Numbered from the stretch's first letter, positions 25,369 to 35,065 are shown. The stretch is 64,000 bases of DNA from Dyella silvae (GCF_026421305.1 NZ_JAPJBQ010000001.1:682001-746000); one strand, 5' to 3'. Numbers and translations are program-made. Notes: generated from the sequence alone by a model not told the origin.

Positions 25369-25833
25369 ACTTGGAAAGCGCGCAGGTTACTTCGGCAACC
25401 ACTGACGATTCATTGAAATGAAGTGAAAGCTCCGGGAAGCCGCCACCCTTAGTCCTCGGCTTCGGGCTACCAATGAAATATGTCCATCGAAGAACTCGGC
25501 TCGACTCGTCTCGCCATTTTTCTCTTTCTTCGAGGTCAGGCGCTCCCCAAATTGAACGAATTCGAGTCAAGGAAAGGCCTACGAGCTGACTGGTATCCGT
25601 GGGACATGCAAAGTGAGTGTCCGTCCCCACAGGTAGCGTCCTGACATATTTGAGCTTGGCACAGACGTCAATAAGCAAATCCGATGAGCTCTGGCCGCTG
25701 AATGCCGCGCATTCGGTCGAATCGCTGGGGGCGGCGCGAGGTAGATGCCCCCCCTTCGTCCATATGTGGCGCCAAGATAGGCAATAACACCAAGCACAAG
25801 CAGCGCACACACAATCCAGACTGATCTTTTCAA
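25367..25833 (-). pseudogene. Frameshifted small exported protein
   Basis: The start (ATG 25833, MKRSVWIVCALLVLGVIAYL, a signal or membrane anchor) lies in one frame and a well-formed C-terminal part (residues SQLVGLSLTRIRSIWGAPDL, later RWTYFIGSP and PELSLHFN) in another. The frames would join if the seven-C run at 25748-25754 (poly-G on the coding strand) had one more base. The rejoined protein would be about 154 residues and resembles BamE/SmpA-like small envelope proteins (a G-x-S-x-x-x-I-x-x-x-W/L-G-x-P pattern). It may be a broken gene, a phase-variable gene or a sequencing error. Confidence 0.6.
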
Positions 25834-25868
25834 GAAACATCCTCGAAGGTCGGTGACAGGTGACGCTC

Positions 25869-25944
25869 AACTTCGAAACACCGGCCGAACGTTTCCAGCA
25901 ATATGTTGCAACGACCGTCTGAAGTCGCAGTCGAAAGCGGACAT
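25869..25944 (+). mobile_element. IS30-family transposase tail and IS end, remnant
   Basis: Plus-strand codons read NFETPAERFQQYVATTV then stop, matching the C-terminus of IS30-type transposases (compare [16 protein letters not shown] at 39131-39180). The stop is followed by agtcgcaGTCGAAAGCGGACAT, which looks like the element's terminal inverted repeat. Nothing of the rest of the element is present. It sits 22 bp downstream of the hydrolase stop on the other strand. Confidence 0.65.
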
Positions 25945-25966
25945 TTCCAAACTCATCCGATCAAGG

Positions 25967-26701
25967 TCACATGCCGCCCATCGATACGGCTCTGCGATCG
26001 GCTATGCCTTGAAAGATCGAAGCAAAGATCATGTTCGCTGGGTCTTTAGCCATCGCCAGGTGGTCGGCTGCATCCATCACGTTCCACTCCACCAACGGAG
26101 CATGTTTAGTCAGAGCCCTTACCGCTTCGAGTGGGGCGTTTTGGTCATCACTACCGTGATAGACATAAATGGGTTGCGCCGCCCTGAGCTCCATTTTCGG
26201 CCAGCTATCATAGAAAGCGATGAAATCCTGCCAGGCGCCGCGTGCCAAGTCCTTGGACACGCCCCAGCCAGCCATCGTGTCTTGCCATGCCTGGTAGTCG
26301 CGTCCGTGAAATATCTCCAAGAGGCGACGAGTGTATGGCGACCTCACATGATCAGCGAATTCGCGTGGCGACCCCATTGCCGCAAGTAGCGTGCAATCTT
26401 TGACCTTCGAGCCATCCCACAACGCCAGATGCAAGGCGAAGGGGCCACCGCCACTACCGCCGATTGCATGGACGGCATCAATGCCCTTCGCTTCCAGATA
26501 GTTGATTGTGCCGCGGCTCACCGCCTCAAAACTCGGCGAAACGCCCTCATCGTCATACCAAGGCCGAGTCGGGCAAATCAACCGGATACCAAACTGTGTC
26601 GCAAGCTCATGGAGTTCAGCGCCCGAGTCACCGCACCCGGGTGAACCAAAATGCAGTATCGCCGGAATTCCCTCGCTATCCCCGAGTTCGTAGTGCTTCA
26701 T
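25967..26701 (-). CDS. Alpha/beta hydrolase
   Basis: 244 residues with the alpha/beta hydrolase layout: oxyanion region HFGSPGCGDSGAE near residue 17, nucleophile elbow IGGSGGGPFALHLAL, a short cap, an acid in YVYHGSDDQNAP and the catalytic His in DAADHLAMA. GGAG lies upstream of the ATG. The substrate is unknown. It is a stand-alone gene flanked by an IS30 tail on one side and a short palindromic repeat (26775-26800) on the other. Confidence 0.82.
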   Translation of the reverse strand: MKHYELGDSEGIPAILHFGSPGCGDSGAELHELATQFGIRLICPTRPWYDDEGVSPSFEAVSRGTINYLEAKGIDAVHAIGGSGGGPFALHLALWDGSKVKDCTLLAAMGSPREFADHVRSPYTRRLLEIFHGRDYQAWQDTMAGWGVSKDLARGAWQDFIAFYDSWPKMELRAAQPIYVYHGSDDQNAPLEAVRALTKHAPLVEWNVMDAADHLAMAKDPANMIFASIFQGIADRRAVSMGGM

Positions 26702-26774
26702 ACGAGCTCCATTGGCAATTTATCCGGCAACCCTTCCGGCCCGACCTGACCATCGCACAGTAGTTCTTGCTTGA

Positions 26775-26800
26775 TGTCCGCTCCGGGTCGGAAACGGACA
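26775..26800. repeat. Short palindromic repeat, copy 2
   Basis: TGTCCG and CGGACA arms flank the core CTCCGGGTCGGAAA. It lies 74 bp upstream of the hydrolase start and 110 bp from the end of the next gene. Member of the 25-47 kb palindrome family. Confidence 0.65.
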
Positions 26801-26909
26801 TAACAAAGTCGATACGATCACTTGCTGCTTGAGAGCCTCCTGGGGTTCCTTGACGCGTCATGCACGCCATCGCAATCCAGCGCCCGCGAGATGAACCTGC
26901 CGGCTTAAC

Positions 26910-28112
26910 TCACCGCTGCTGCACGATCTTGAACACTGCACCACTAGTGCCGTCTCCATAGCCACCGAACGTGCCGTATAGCGCGCCATCCGGCCCCAAC
27001 GTAAGTGCGCCGGGAGATCTAGCTTGTGACGGAAAGCTGAGCACATTAGAAACTGCCCCATCAGTAGTCACCTGCAGCAGCGTGATCGGCTCTGGCCCGT
27101 AGTGACTGACGAGTCCATACATTTTGCCGTCACTGCTCAACAGCAAGCCGGAATACGACTGGACGGGCATTGATTTGGCGAAGGCAGAAACCCAGGCGAC
27201 GTTTCCAAGCGGCGAAACCCGGAATACGCCACTGCTTTGCTCACCTGGCAATTGCCAATGCGTGATGCCAACCAAATCCCCGCCCGGCAGAACCGCCATC
27301 TGCCCCCGTGCGCCGGCGAGCTTGCGTTGGTCCTCGGTCATCTTGAGGGGGTTGAAGATCTCGCCAACAGACTTATTAGCTCCGGGTTCGACGCTTCGCA
27401 TGATCGAGAGCATATTGGGGTCGGTTTTGTAGATGTGGCCATCCACCCCCACAACTGCATCGGCACAGATCGAGACGCTGCTGGTGCCGACCTCGCTACC
27501 TTGGTTGCCGTTGTGCGCGGCGTTTAACAAGATCTGTCCGCCAGGCACGGTATTCGAGAGTCCGGAAAACACATCGGGCTGCGCCGCAGCGCGCTCACCC
27601 GCAGAGAGCAGCTGGAAGCCACCGTCGCGGCGGTCGCTCACACTATAGATTTTGCCGTCACTGCCTTTGACCGATACGACATAGGGTATGGTCCCAGTAG
27701 GGACCTGGAACCGATGAACGACGGCAAAGTCAGCTCGGGAGTTGATACGAAATACAACGTGGTGGGTGCCTCGCGCCGTACCGTAGAAGTCACCGCTTTT
27801 GGTAGGAACAAGGCAGCTCTCGGGGTACAGGCCGTCACGCCCGGTGAACTCATGCAGTACTTTAAGTTCGCCTTTTGCTGTGACGAGGAAAACCGTGCCG
27901 CCGCCGTAGGTACCACCCCGTTCGGTAGTCCCAATCACGTCGCCATCGGGGAGAACCTGAACTGGGCCGGCCGGCCATGCACCCTCGACGCTGTTCGGCG
28001 TGTGGTGGAAAACATGAAGCAGTTCGAACTTGAACGTGTCGGCATGAACTGGAGCGGTCGCCGCCCAGCAAGCAATAGCAGCACCGAGCCACCGCAGGCT
28101 ATTTGATGTCAT
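26910..28112 (-). CDS. GloVer-repeat secreted beta-propeller protein
   Basis: 400 residues with a signal peptide (LRWLGAAIACWAATAPVHA). The body carries choice-of-anchor tandem repeats of the GloVer type, typified by GGTYGGGTVFLVTAKGELKV followed by HEF and G-rich turns, and later blades with LLSSDGKMYGLVSHYGP and LTLGPDGALYGTFGGYGDG. Such propellers are exported, with unknown ligands. Its ATG overlaps the end of the upstream ankyrin gene by 14 bp, so the two are translationally coupled and probably function together in the periplasm or outside. Confidence 0.8.
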   Translation of the reverse strand: MTSNSLRWLGAAIACWAATAPVHADTFKFELLHVFHHTPNSVEGAWPAGPVQVLPDGDVIGTTERGGTYGGGTVFLVTAKGELKVLHEFTGRDGLYPESCLVPTKSGDFYGTARGTHHVVFRINSRADFAVVHRFQVPTGTIPYVVSVKGSDGKIYSVSDRRDGGFQLLSAGERAAAQPDVFSGLSNTVPGGQILLNAAHNGNQGSEVGTSSVSICADAVVGVDGHIYKTDPNMLSIMRSVEPGANKSVGEIFNPLKMTEDQRKLAGARGQMAVLPGGDLVGITHWQLPGEQSSGVFRVSPLGNVAWVSAFAKSMPVQSYSGLLLSSDGKMYGLVSHYGPEPITLLQVTTDGAVSNVLSFPSQARSPGALTLGPDGALYGTFGGYGDGTSGAVFKIVQQR

Positions 28113-30903
28113 AGCGCACCGGCAGGTAGGAGCACATCTTGGTCACACCGGTATGGCTCACCTTCCAGACATCATGGTTATGGCTGCTGGACCCTTCGGC
28201 GGAATTGGTCTCGACGTAGATTGTTCCGTGATAACGAATCAGATGGGCTTCCTCGTCCGCGGCCTCAATCTTCTTCAGAGTCCGCTCCGGCATGTCATCC
28301 TTGCCCAACACAACTGGCCACGCAGTCTGATATTCAGCGCCGCAGCCGGCACCGGAGGAAGCACTCCCGGTGACAATGGCTACAGACATCGGATGGCCGT
28401 CGTTATAGATATCGGCCCTTGCTGTGGGCCCCAGCATGTAATTCCATTGGCCGCCGGGCACATCCGTGTCCGAGCCGAGAGATTCCGCTGCAACCTCGAC
28501 TGGCTCACCCTCCTCGGCCTGCACCTGCTCGACCTTGCCGTCGCGCACGGCATTGCATAGCTCAGAGTCAGCAGCTTTTATCACTTGCTGTGGATTGCGG
28601 GGAACCAGTTTGAAAGTACAGAACTGCGTAGAGTCCAAGTTCCCCGTGAAGCCGTAGAGCACGACATCGTGACTCCGGCCGTTGTTGGTTAGCAGATATG
28701 TGTCGGTACCGTGGTTCTCCAACTCCTCGCTCACAAAGGCATCTTCATTGGCATCGGCGTACACCTGCTTCTTGAAGTCATGCGTCCAGATATCAAATGT
28801 TGACGTACGGCAAGTACCTCCGGATGAGCGAACGACTACCTTGGTCCGCACGCCGCGAATCAGGGCATTGGCAATCTCGGTTGAACCAAAGTCATCCGCT
28901 TCCCGCTGAAGGGCAGGAGGAAGCTCCTCCTCGTTCTGGAAATCCAACGGAACCGGTGTAAAGGGAGCAGCGTCCTGATCCGCATGCAGTAGAGCCTCAT
29001 CGAGCCTGTCGCGCGTGGCCTCGCATAGCCCAGGCGGAGCGGCGCTGACAGGTGCGTGATGGTCGAGGGACACATGGTCCGCCGAGCCCAAATCCTTGAG
29101 TCGCGCCGATTCGACCCAGCCCCAGCTTTTTGAGCGCGGGCCGCTGTACTGCACATCGGTCCAGGCGTCGCAACGGGTGCCTATCACCACCCGATCGCCG
29201 GCAACTAGGTAGGCGTTGCCGTCGCAGCTCTTGTCTCCTCCCGTGCACTTCGGCGGATAGTCCGGGTGCAGGAACAGCTTTTCGCCCGGTTGGCCGTCCA
29301 CCTCCGCCACCTGACCACTCTGATCATTCCAGTATGCAGGTCTGCTGTCACAGCCGCCGCCGAAAAATGCCGGAGGACGTGGACTGAGGTCGACGCCGGA
29401 GGCATTTGCGCCATGTGCCTTCAAGTCCTGGGCCAGTTGGTATTCCCCCTTGTTCATCGCCACTTCGACCATGGGGATGTTACTGACGCTGGCATCAGCC
29501 CCATGCTGTAGCAGCAACTTCGCGCAATCGAAATGACCTTCAAGCATGGCGATGGACAAGGCCGTCTGGCCTTCCGACTTTGCCCCGGCGCGGACGTTGA
29601 CATCAGCGCCATGGGAGAGCAGTGCGGCCATCGCTTTCAAGTTGCCGGACTGCGCAGCGAGTTGGAGGGGCGTGTAGGCATGGTCGGATATCGAATCTGT
29701 TGTTCCTTTCACATCCACCCGCGCTCCCTTGTTCACCAGATAGTCCACCCAGGGGCCGGTGTCGCCGTTAGCGAGTGCCGCGTAATGCAGCAGCGTATAG
29801 CCCCGATGGTCTGCCGCGTTGATCGAAGCACCGTGCGCCAGGAGGAGATCAATCATGCGCCCGTCCGTAGCGGGCTGCGCACGAACCAGGTCGAGCGCCA
29901 ACAGCGGGGTTTGACCGGCGTGGTTGGTGCCGTTGACGTCCAGGCCCTTTTTAAGCAGGTCATCTAGAAGTTCCACTCCAAGGGAATTCTGCACCACCAG
30001 GTGTAGCAGCGGATCGCCATAAGGAATCTGCGAGGTGGGGATGTCCGCACCCTTGCTGATCAGCAAGCGCGCGACGGCCACGTTCCTCTGTGCGATGGCG
30101 TACCAAAGCGTCAGGCGCTTTCCGGCATGGAGGTCCACGCCACAGCCAATCAACTGGTCTAACAGGCCCGCATCGATCTGAGCGGCCGCCGGGCTCAAGA
30201 TCGCGAGATCCAGCAGGGTATGGTCGGCCAGGTCCAGGTACTTGCAGGGCGCTTTATGCTGAATCAAGGCACGTGCTGCGACGAACTGACCGAATCGGAA
30301 TGCACTTCCCAGCGGCATATCGCCGGAGTGATCCAACTGGTCAAGCTTGGCTCCGTGCGCGAGCAGCAATTCCATCATGTCTACTCGCCCCATCTTGGCA
30401 GCGTGGTGCAGCGCAGTAGCGCCATTGACGTCGGCACGGTTGATATCAGCCCCCTTGGTCAAAAGCAGCTTGGCAACACCCAAGCTTCCTCTGACCGAGG
30501 CATTTATCAGTGGGCCGAACGGGTCATCGCCTTCTGGATTGACGGTGGCGCCGTGAGTAATTAGGGCCTTTGCGGCTTCGAGATCATCGTTGCGCGCGGC
30601 TTGATCGATCGGCGTGACACCATCATAAGATCCAAGGAGCCCGGGTTTGGGGTCGTGAAGATTCACGTCCGCGCCATGGGCTATAAGGAACTCGACCATG
30701 GCCTCTTGGCGGGCCTGCACGGCCAAACTGAGAAGGGTGCGGCGCCCATCGCCCGCCGGGCTGTTGACCCCATGGCCGGAAGCCAGATAGGCACTGATGG
30801 CGTTGATGTCCCCGGCACGAATCGCCTCCGCCACTGCCGGAGGGTCGGCCCGCAGCGCAGCCGACATTAAAAGGATGCAGCAAGCCAAAGCGCAGGAACG
30901 CAC
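28099..30903 (-). CDS. Exported ankyrin-repeat protein with SH3-like C-terminal region
   Basis: 934 residues from a GTG start with GGGGGAG 8 nt upstream. A signal peptide (CALACCILLMSAALRA) is followed by about a dozen ankyrin repeats to residue ~510 (AVEFLIAHGADVNL-like, GATALHHAAKMGRVDMMELL, GYTLLHYAALANG). The second half has an SH3-like stretch (DRVVIGTRCDAWTDVQYSG then SWGWVESARL) and several conserved Cys, pointing to an oxidising compartment. Ankyrin arrays bind proteins. It heads a two-gene operon with the GloVer protein; an envelope scaffold or inhibitor role is only a guess. Confidence 0.8.
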   Translation of the reverse strand: MRSCALACCILLMSAALRADPPAVAEAIRAGDINAISAYLASGHGVNSPAGDGRRTLLSLAVQARQEAMVEFLIAHGADVNLHDPKPGLLGSYDGVTPIDQAARNDDLEAAKALITHGATVNPEGDDPFGPLINASVRGSLGVAKLLLTKGADINRADVNGATALHHAAKMGRVDMMELLLAHGAKLDQLDHSGDMPLGSAFRFGQFVAARALIQHKAPCKYLDLADHTLLDLAILSPAAAQIDAGLLDQLIGCGVDLHAGKRLTLWYAIAQRNVAVARLLISKGADIPTSQIPYGDPLLHLVVQNSLGVELLDDLLKKGLDVNGTNHAGQTPLLALDLVRAQPATDGRMIDLLLAHGASINAADHRGYTLLHYAALANGDTGPWVDYLVNKGARVDVKGTTDSISDHAYTPLQLAAQSGNLKAMAALLSHGADVNVRAGAKSEGQTALSIAMLEGHFDCAKLLLQHGADASVSNIPMVEVAMNKGEYQLAQDLKAHGANASGVDLSPRPPAFFGGGCDSRPAYWNDQSGQVAEVDGQPGEKLFLHPDYPPKCTGGDKSCDGNAYLVAGDRVVIGTRCDAWTDVQYSGPRSKSWGWVESARLKDLGSADHVSLDHHAPVSAAPPGLCEATRDRLDEALLHADQDAAPFTPVPLDFQNEEELPPALQREADDFGSTEIANALIRGVRTKVVVRSSGGTCRTSTFDIWTHDFKKQVYADANEDAFVSEELENHGTDTYLLTNNGRSHDVVLYGFTGNLDSTQFCTFKLVPRNPQQVIKAADSELCNAVRDGKVEQVQAEEGEPVEVAAESLGSDTDVPGGQWNYMLGPTARADIYNDGHPMSVAIVTGSASSGAGCGAEYQTAWPVVLGKDDMPERTLKKIEAADEEAHLIRYHGTIYVETNSAEGSSSHNHDVWKVSHTGVTKMCSYLPVRYDIK

Positions 30904-31090
30904 GGTACTCTCCCCCTAAAGTGTCTTCACACTAGCAGGGGTTCGTGCAGAGACCCTGCAACTGGTATGAAGACTTGTGGCGATCCTGAGCAAAAAGGAC
31001 GATGCCCAGCAACCCGGCAATACTGGCGCCCTACTGACCACTAGGTGATGGGTCAGCCCAAGCAATCAGGACGTGGTCGAGGCGCATTGA

Positions 31091-31552
31091 TTATGTCTGC
31101 TTCGGGTCGGAAGCAATGGGATGGACTCCTCCCCACCCACGGCCTTTGCCATTCTTCTGCTTGCGAGGCCTTCCGGAGGTAATCATACGGATGGCGCTTA
31201 GTTGGCTTTCCTCAGGAATCAATAACGACGCCCGCTCTTTTGGTCGCTTCCGCAGGGTGATGTCATACCAGACCTCATCCTCATCACACTCGAGTCCGAG
31301 GTGAAGCAAGTCCATCACCCCAACGAACTCGAAACGCACAATCGCGCCGGAATCATTCTTATAGGAATGCTGGGCAACCTTCCCACGCTTCTTCGCAAGA
31401 GCTAGGGCTTTGCGTGCAGTGGTAGAACGCAGAACCAAGATTCGTTCCTCGCAAAGCCGCATGACGTTTTCCTCGCCATTTGCGACGACGCGATACTGAA
31501 ACATGAGTTTGGCGGCAAACCTAAATTCCTCAGCGCTGTCACCAACCGACAT
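31091..31552 (-). CDS. DUF4288-like protein
   Basis: 153 residues. The core (KLMFQYRVVANGEE, CEERILVLRSTTARKALALA, SYKNDSGAIVRFEFVGVMDL, EVWYDITLRK) resembles DUF4288, a small alpha/beta domain often found among polymorphic-toxin immunity genes and singletons. AGGGAGGGGG precedes the ATG. The last eight codons and stop are made from the short palindromic repeat at 31095-31117, and another copy (31581-31604) lies just upstream of the start, so the gene is bracketed by repeats. The native C-terminus may have been replaced. Confidence 0.65.
   Translation of the reverse strand: MSVGDSAEEFRFAAKLMFQYRVVANGEENVMRLCEERILVLRSTTARKALALAKKRGKVAQHSYKNDSGAIVRFEFVGVMDLLHLGLECDEDEVWYDITLRKRPKERASLLIPEESQLSAIRMITSGRPRKQKNGKGRGWGGVHPIASDPKQT
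31095..31117. repeat. Short palindromic repeat, copy 3
   Basis: GTCTGCTTCGGGTCGGAAGC followed by AAT; one arm is degraded. It supplies the C-terminal codons and stop of the DUF4288-like gene. Confidence 0.65.
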
Positions 31553-31580
31553 TTCCCCCTCCCTTGCCGTTCGAGACTAG

Positions 31581-31604
31581 GTCCGCTTCGGGTCGGAAGC
31601 AGAC
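31581..31604. repeat. Short palindromic repeat, copy 4
   Basis: GTCCGCTTCGGGTCGGAAGC followed by AGAC, 29 bp upstream of the DUF4288-like start. Together with copy 3 it brackets that gene. Confidence 0.7.
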
Positions 31605-31685
31605 GTTACCGAATGATTCTGGTACTCGACTTCCTAACGACCGCCATCTGCTCCACTAGGGGGCTCAGGAGCTTGTTGTTATGCC

Positions 31686-31712
31686 AACCGGGGCGCGTTC
31701 TGCGCCCCGGTT
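31686..31712. terminator. Perfect 11-bp GC hairpin
   Basis: AACCGGGGCGC-gttct-GCGCCCCGGTT lies 36 nt beyond the stop of the VCBS gene on the minus strand. There is no U-run on either side, but the stem is strong enough to end or protect the transcript. Confidence 0.5.
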
Positions 31713-31747
31713 AGTGTTGCCTGCGTGGTCTTGCCACCGTGGCGCCT

Positions 31748-32953
31748 TTACCAATTGGCCGGATTGGCCGTTCCATTGGCCGGCGCACCGACTAACCACC
31801 AACCGACAGGGTAGGTCCAGCTATCTCTGCCGGGCATGATGCCCCCGTTGCCCGAAAATAAGAGGTCGGAGCCAGGCAAGCCGTTGGTACTGATCGTAGT
31901 GTTTGCCTGATCGATGCTGTACAGGCCGGTGGCGTTGACGCCATTACCCTGGATGACATAGCCGCCCGAACCCAAGGGGAACGCGCCGCCGTCCCAGCCC
32001 GTGCCGCCCTGAAATCCGGTCTGGTTGCCTCGAGCATCAAAGATGCGGGAAAAAATGCCGCCCGTGGCGATACCGCCAGGTGAACCGACACTGGCCTGGT
32101 AATACTGGATGCCCATGCCGCTACCCATGTAACCGCCGCCCATGGCCCAGATACTGGTGAGGTTTCCGACGGCGCTGGTGAGGTTATAAGAGGCGAACCA
32201 GCCCGGCTTGCTGTCCCAGATATAAAGATCGTTCGCGGCGCTGGTCCACAGAATGCTCAGCCGGTTGGACGGCTGGTAGTAGCCGATGCCGATGGGATAG
32301 TAGCCACAGGCGATATCGATGATCTGGTAACCGGTGGGCACTGCCCCGTGCATCGTCCAGTAGCCGAACTTGCACTCCGACGGGTCGAGCCACAGCAGGT
32401 CGTCATAGCCATCGCCGTCGATATCGCCCGCACCGACCAACTGCCACTGGCTGGGATAGGTCCCGATCTTGGTGGACGACCAACTACCGTTCCGGTTGTT
32501 GGTCCATAGCCAGAGATCGTGATTGGCGCTGGTGAAGACGAGGTCGGCGTAGCCATCATTGTTGAAGTCGCCTACGGCGCCAACGAAATAACCGGGAGTC
32601 ACCGCAAAGGAGGCCAGCCCGGTCCGCGTCACGCCACCGCCTGAAAATGGCACACCCACGGTCGTGGCGTTCATGGTCCAGTAGCCCACCTGACTGAGGA
32701 TGGGGTTAAACCACAGCAGGTCCGACGTGCCGTCGCCATTGAAGTCACCCGGGACATATTTGCTACCCGGCTTCGGTGTCGCCACTTGCAGGGCGGGCAA
32801 GGTCCCGAAGGAAACCGTCGGCGACGTTACGGTCGCGGACGTGGCCGCCATTTCAGGCGCGAGTTGGTTTGAAGCCGACGCGTCATGCGACCAGGACGCG
32901 GCAAACAGGCACGACAAAGCGATACCGCCGAGGCGGCTGTAATGCTTGAACAT
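31748..32953 (-). CDS. VCBS/FG-GAP repeat secreted protein
   Basis: 401 residues with a signal peptide (LGGIALSCLFAASWSHDASA). Three or more FG-GAP/VCBS repeats carry calcium-binding-type DxNxDGxxD loops: GDFNGDGTSDLLWFNP, GDFNNDGYADLVFTS, GDIDGDGYDDLLWLDP, each followed by a YWTM or LWLW strand. The last ~130 residues are Gly-rich with no family I recognise. GGGGGG precedes the ATG. Such propellers act in adhesion or carbohydrate binding outside the cell. It is divergent from the secreted protein at 33360. Confidence 0.82.
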   Translation of the reverse strand: MFKHYSRLGGIALSCLFAASWSHDASASNQLAPEMAATSATVTSPTVSFGTLPALQVATPKPGSKYVPGDFNGDGTSDLLWFNPILSQVGYWTMNATTVGVPFSGGGVTRTGLASFAVTPGYFVGAVGDFNNDGYADLVFTSANHDLWLWTNNRNGSWSSTKIGTYPSQWQLVGAGDIDGDGYDDLLWLDPSECKFGYWTMHGAVPTGYQIIDIACGYYPIGIGYYQPSNRLSILWTSAANDLYIWDSKPGWFASYNLTSAVGNLTSIWAMGGGYMGSGMGIQYYQASVGSPGGIATGGIFSRIFDARGNQTGFQGGTGWDGGAFPLGSGGYVIQGNGVNATGLYSIDQANTTISTNGLPGSDLLFSGNGGIMPGRDSWTYPVGWWLVGAPANGTANPANW

Positions 32954-33359
32954 GATTTCCCCCCGTTATTGACCTGGCCACTAGGCCAGGTACTTCCAGC
33001 CTTCAGCTTAAATGAATTCCGGCGCGTCTACCTGTGCCCGCCGGTCTGCCCGTAGCGAGGCCCGACAAAGGTTGCCGGACACTTTCCAAAGAAGATCAGG
33101 GAACGCTTTAACGCAAGAACTGGCGCCCTGATCGCCCGTTCGACCCTCCACGCGGACGAAAGCGTTGCAGACTCTTCACATCACCAAGCCCCATCGACGC
33201 AGACTCTTTCGATCAGCACAAATTCTTTCGCGACGCGGACGTATAGACGTCCACGCCGCCAAGCCAAGCCTCGGCGGCTTGTCAAGAAGCCTTCATGGGC
33301 CAGCACTAGCGTGGTCCCGCTCGCCCAGTCCTGGGCAGGCCTTACCCCTGGAGACCACC
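32954..33359. other. Divergent promoter region
   Basis: About 400 bp without a credible gene between two divergent secreted-protein genes. It holds a 7-bp hairpin CCTGGCC-acta-GGCCAGG near 32973 and a palindrome GGACGT-atag-ACGTCC near 33238-33253 that could be a regulatory site. An upstream extension of the 33360 frame through this region does not look coding. Confidence 0.35.
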
Positions 33360-35036
33360 ATGACAAACCGCTTTGCTCGGCAGCGTATCGGCGCGACCCT
33401 TGCGCTCGTTTTGTTCGGCACCGGCGCACTCGCCCATGCCGATGATTCATGGAACCGGCGTGACTTCCATTTCTTTCCGGGCAATCTCGTTCTCAGTCGC
33501 AGCGTGTACGACAACAAGGCCAGCAACGTGCAAGTCGGCGCGATTCTTCCGGTGAATTGCGGCAGCACGACGGGCGGTTGTGGCGCGGCCAGTGGCGCTC
33601 CGTTCGACGGCACCTATCCCTACCTATGGAACAACGACCTGTACGACGGCAGCTTCGGCATCACGGCGCGCATCTACCTCGACCAGATCACTCCGGACGG
33701 CCACCTCGTTGATACGCTGCAGGTACCGAACAGCCTGCTTCCGGCGGCGCCGGAAGGCGAGCTGGTCACCAGCTTCAGCTCGAAATCCGAGCTCGCGCTG
33801 CACCTGTCGCAGGACCATAAGTACCTCACGTTCATGGGCTACGTCGCCCCGGTAAATACCCTCGACGTATCCAACTCGAACACACCCGGCGCCATCGATC
33901 CAACCAATCCGGATGGACAGGCGTTCTACCGCGCCGTGGCCACCGTAGACCGCAAGGGCCATTTCACCTTTACCGAAACAAATGCCTACAGCGGCAACAA
34001 TGGCCGGGCCGCCATCCTCATCAATCGCCATGGCGCCGATTACTTTTACACAGCCGGCAACGCGGGCAATGGGGGCAATCCGCAGCCTGCCGGTATCGTG
34101 CTCGGGGCCGGTGCACAGTTCATCAGCCCGGCACACCTGCCGGAGATTTCGCAACACCCGGCTATCACGACCCCGCTGGCCAGCTTCTCCATCACGGCAC
34201 TGGGCCTGAAGGCCGACAAGCTCGGCAAGGACGACAACTTCCGCGGCATCACGGTGCACGACAACGTGGTGTATTTCACCAAGGGCAGCGGCGGCAACGG
34301 CGTGAACACGGTGTACTTCGTCGACACCACCGGCACGGCCTGCCCCAACGGTGTCGGCGTGCCAGTGGCCGGCGCTCCGCTACCCAGCGCACCGCTGGCT
34401 TACAACGCGAGCACATTGCTGACCAATGGGCTGCCGACCAATATGTGCATCCTCGCCGGCTTCCCGACCACACCCGCGAAAACCGCCAAGACGCTGTCCT
34501 ATCCGTTCTCCTTGTGGTTCGCCGACGCCAACACGCTCTACGTGGCGGATGAGGGCGACGGCTATGCGGGCGGCGCCGATCTGTACACGCATGCTGCTGC
34601 GCAGACCACCGCAGGCCTGCAGAAGTGGGTGTACGACGGCAACAGCAAGACATGGTCGCTGGCCTACACCTTGAAGGCCGGCCTCAACCTGGGCCAGGCC
34701 TATACGGTGGGTGGCTATCCCACCGGCATCAACACCGCCACCAACCTGCCGTGGTCGCCGGCCACGGATGGGCTGCGCAACCTGACGGGCCAACTCGATG
34801 ACGACGGCAAGGTGACGATCTGGGCCACCACCTCGACGATCAGCGGCAATGGCGACACGGGCGCCGATCCGAACCAGCTGGTGGCCATTCGCGACACGCT
34901 GAAGAACAGCGATGCCTCGGTCGCCGCTAAGGAGGAGTTCGTGACAGTGCGCTCGGCGAAGTTTGCCGAGGTGTTGCGCGGCATATCGTTCGCACCGGAT
35001 CAAGGTCCGGAGCGTAGCGACCGCGATCAGCACTGA
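33360..35036 (+). CDS. Large exported protein, propeller-like, unknown function
   Basis: 558 residues from ATG 33360 with GGAG upstream; the frame is open to 33165 but without a plausible start. The signal peptide is RIGATLALVLFGTGALAHA, with cleavage before DDSWNRRDFHFFPGNLVLSR. The body is rich in Gly/Asn/Thr strands with recurring patterns such as FRGITVHDNVVYFTKGSGGN and PFSLWFADANTLYVADEGDG that suggest a beta-propeller. Such proteins are common in Burkholderia- and Xanthomonas-type genomes and carry no assigned function. The C-terminus ends in a charged tail after RGISFAPDQ. Confidence 0.75.
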   Translation: MTNRFARQRIGATLALVLFGTGALAHADDSWNRRDFHFFPGNLVLSRSVYDNKASNVQVGAILPVNCGSTTGGCGAASGAPFDGTYPYLWNNDLYDGSFGITARIYLDQITPDGHLVDTLQVPNSLLPAAPEGELVTSFSSKSELALHLSQDHKYLTFMGYVAPVNTLDVSNSNTPGAIDPTNPDGQAFYRAVATVDRKGHFTFTETNAYSGNNGRAAILINRHGADYFYTAGNAGNGGNPQPAGIVLGAGAQFISPAHLPEISQHPAITTPLASFSITALGLKADKLGKDDNFRGITVHDNVVYFTKGSGGNGVNTVYFVDTTGTACPNGVGVPVAGAPLPSAPLAYNASTLLTNGLPTNMCILAGFPTTPAKTAKTLSYPFSLWFADANTLYVADEGDGYAGGADLYTHAAAQTTAGLQKWVYDGNSKTWSLAYTLKAGLNLGQAYTVGGYPTGINTATNLPWSPATDGLRNLTGQLDDDGKVTIWATTSTISGNGDTGADPNQLVAIRDTLKNSDASVAAKEEFVTVRSAKFAEVLRGISFAPDQGPERSDRDQH

Positions 35037-35065
35037 AACAGGGGTTGCAAAGCCCTGGCATAGCA

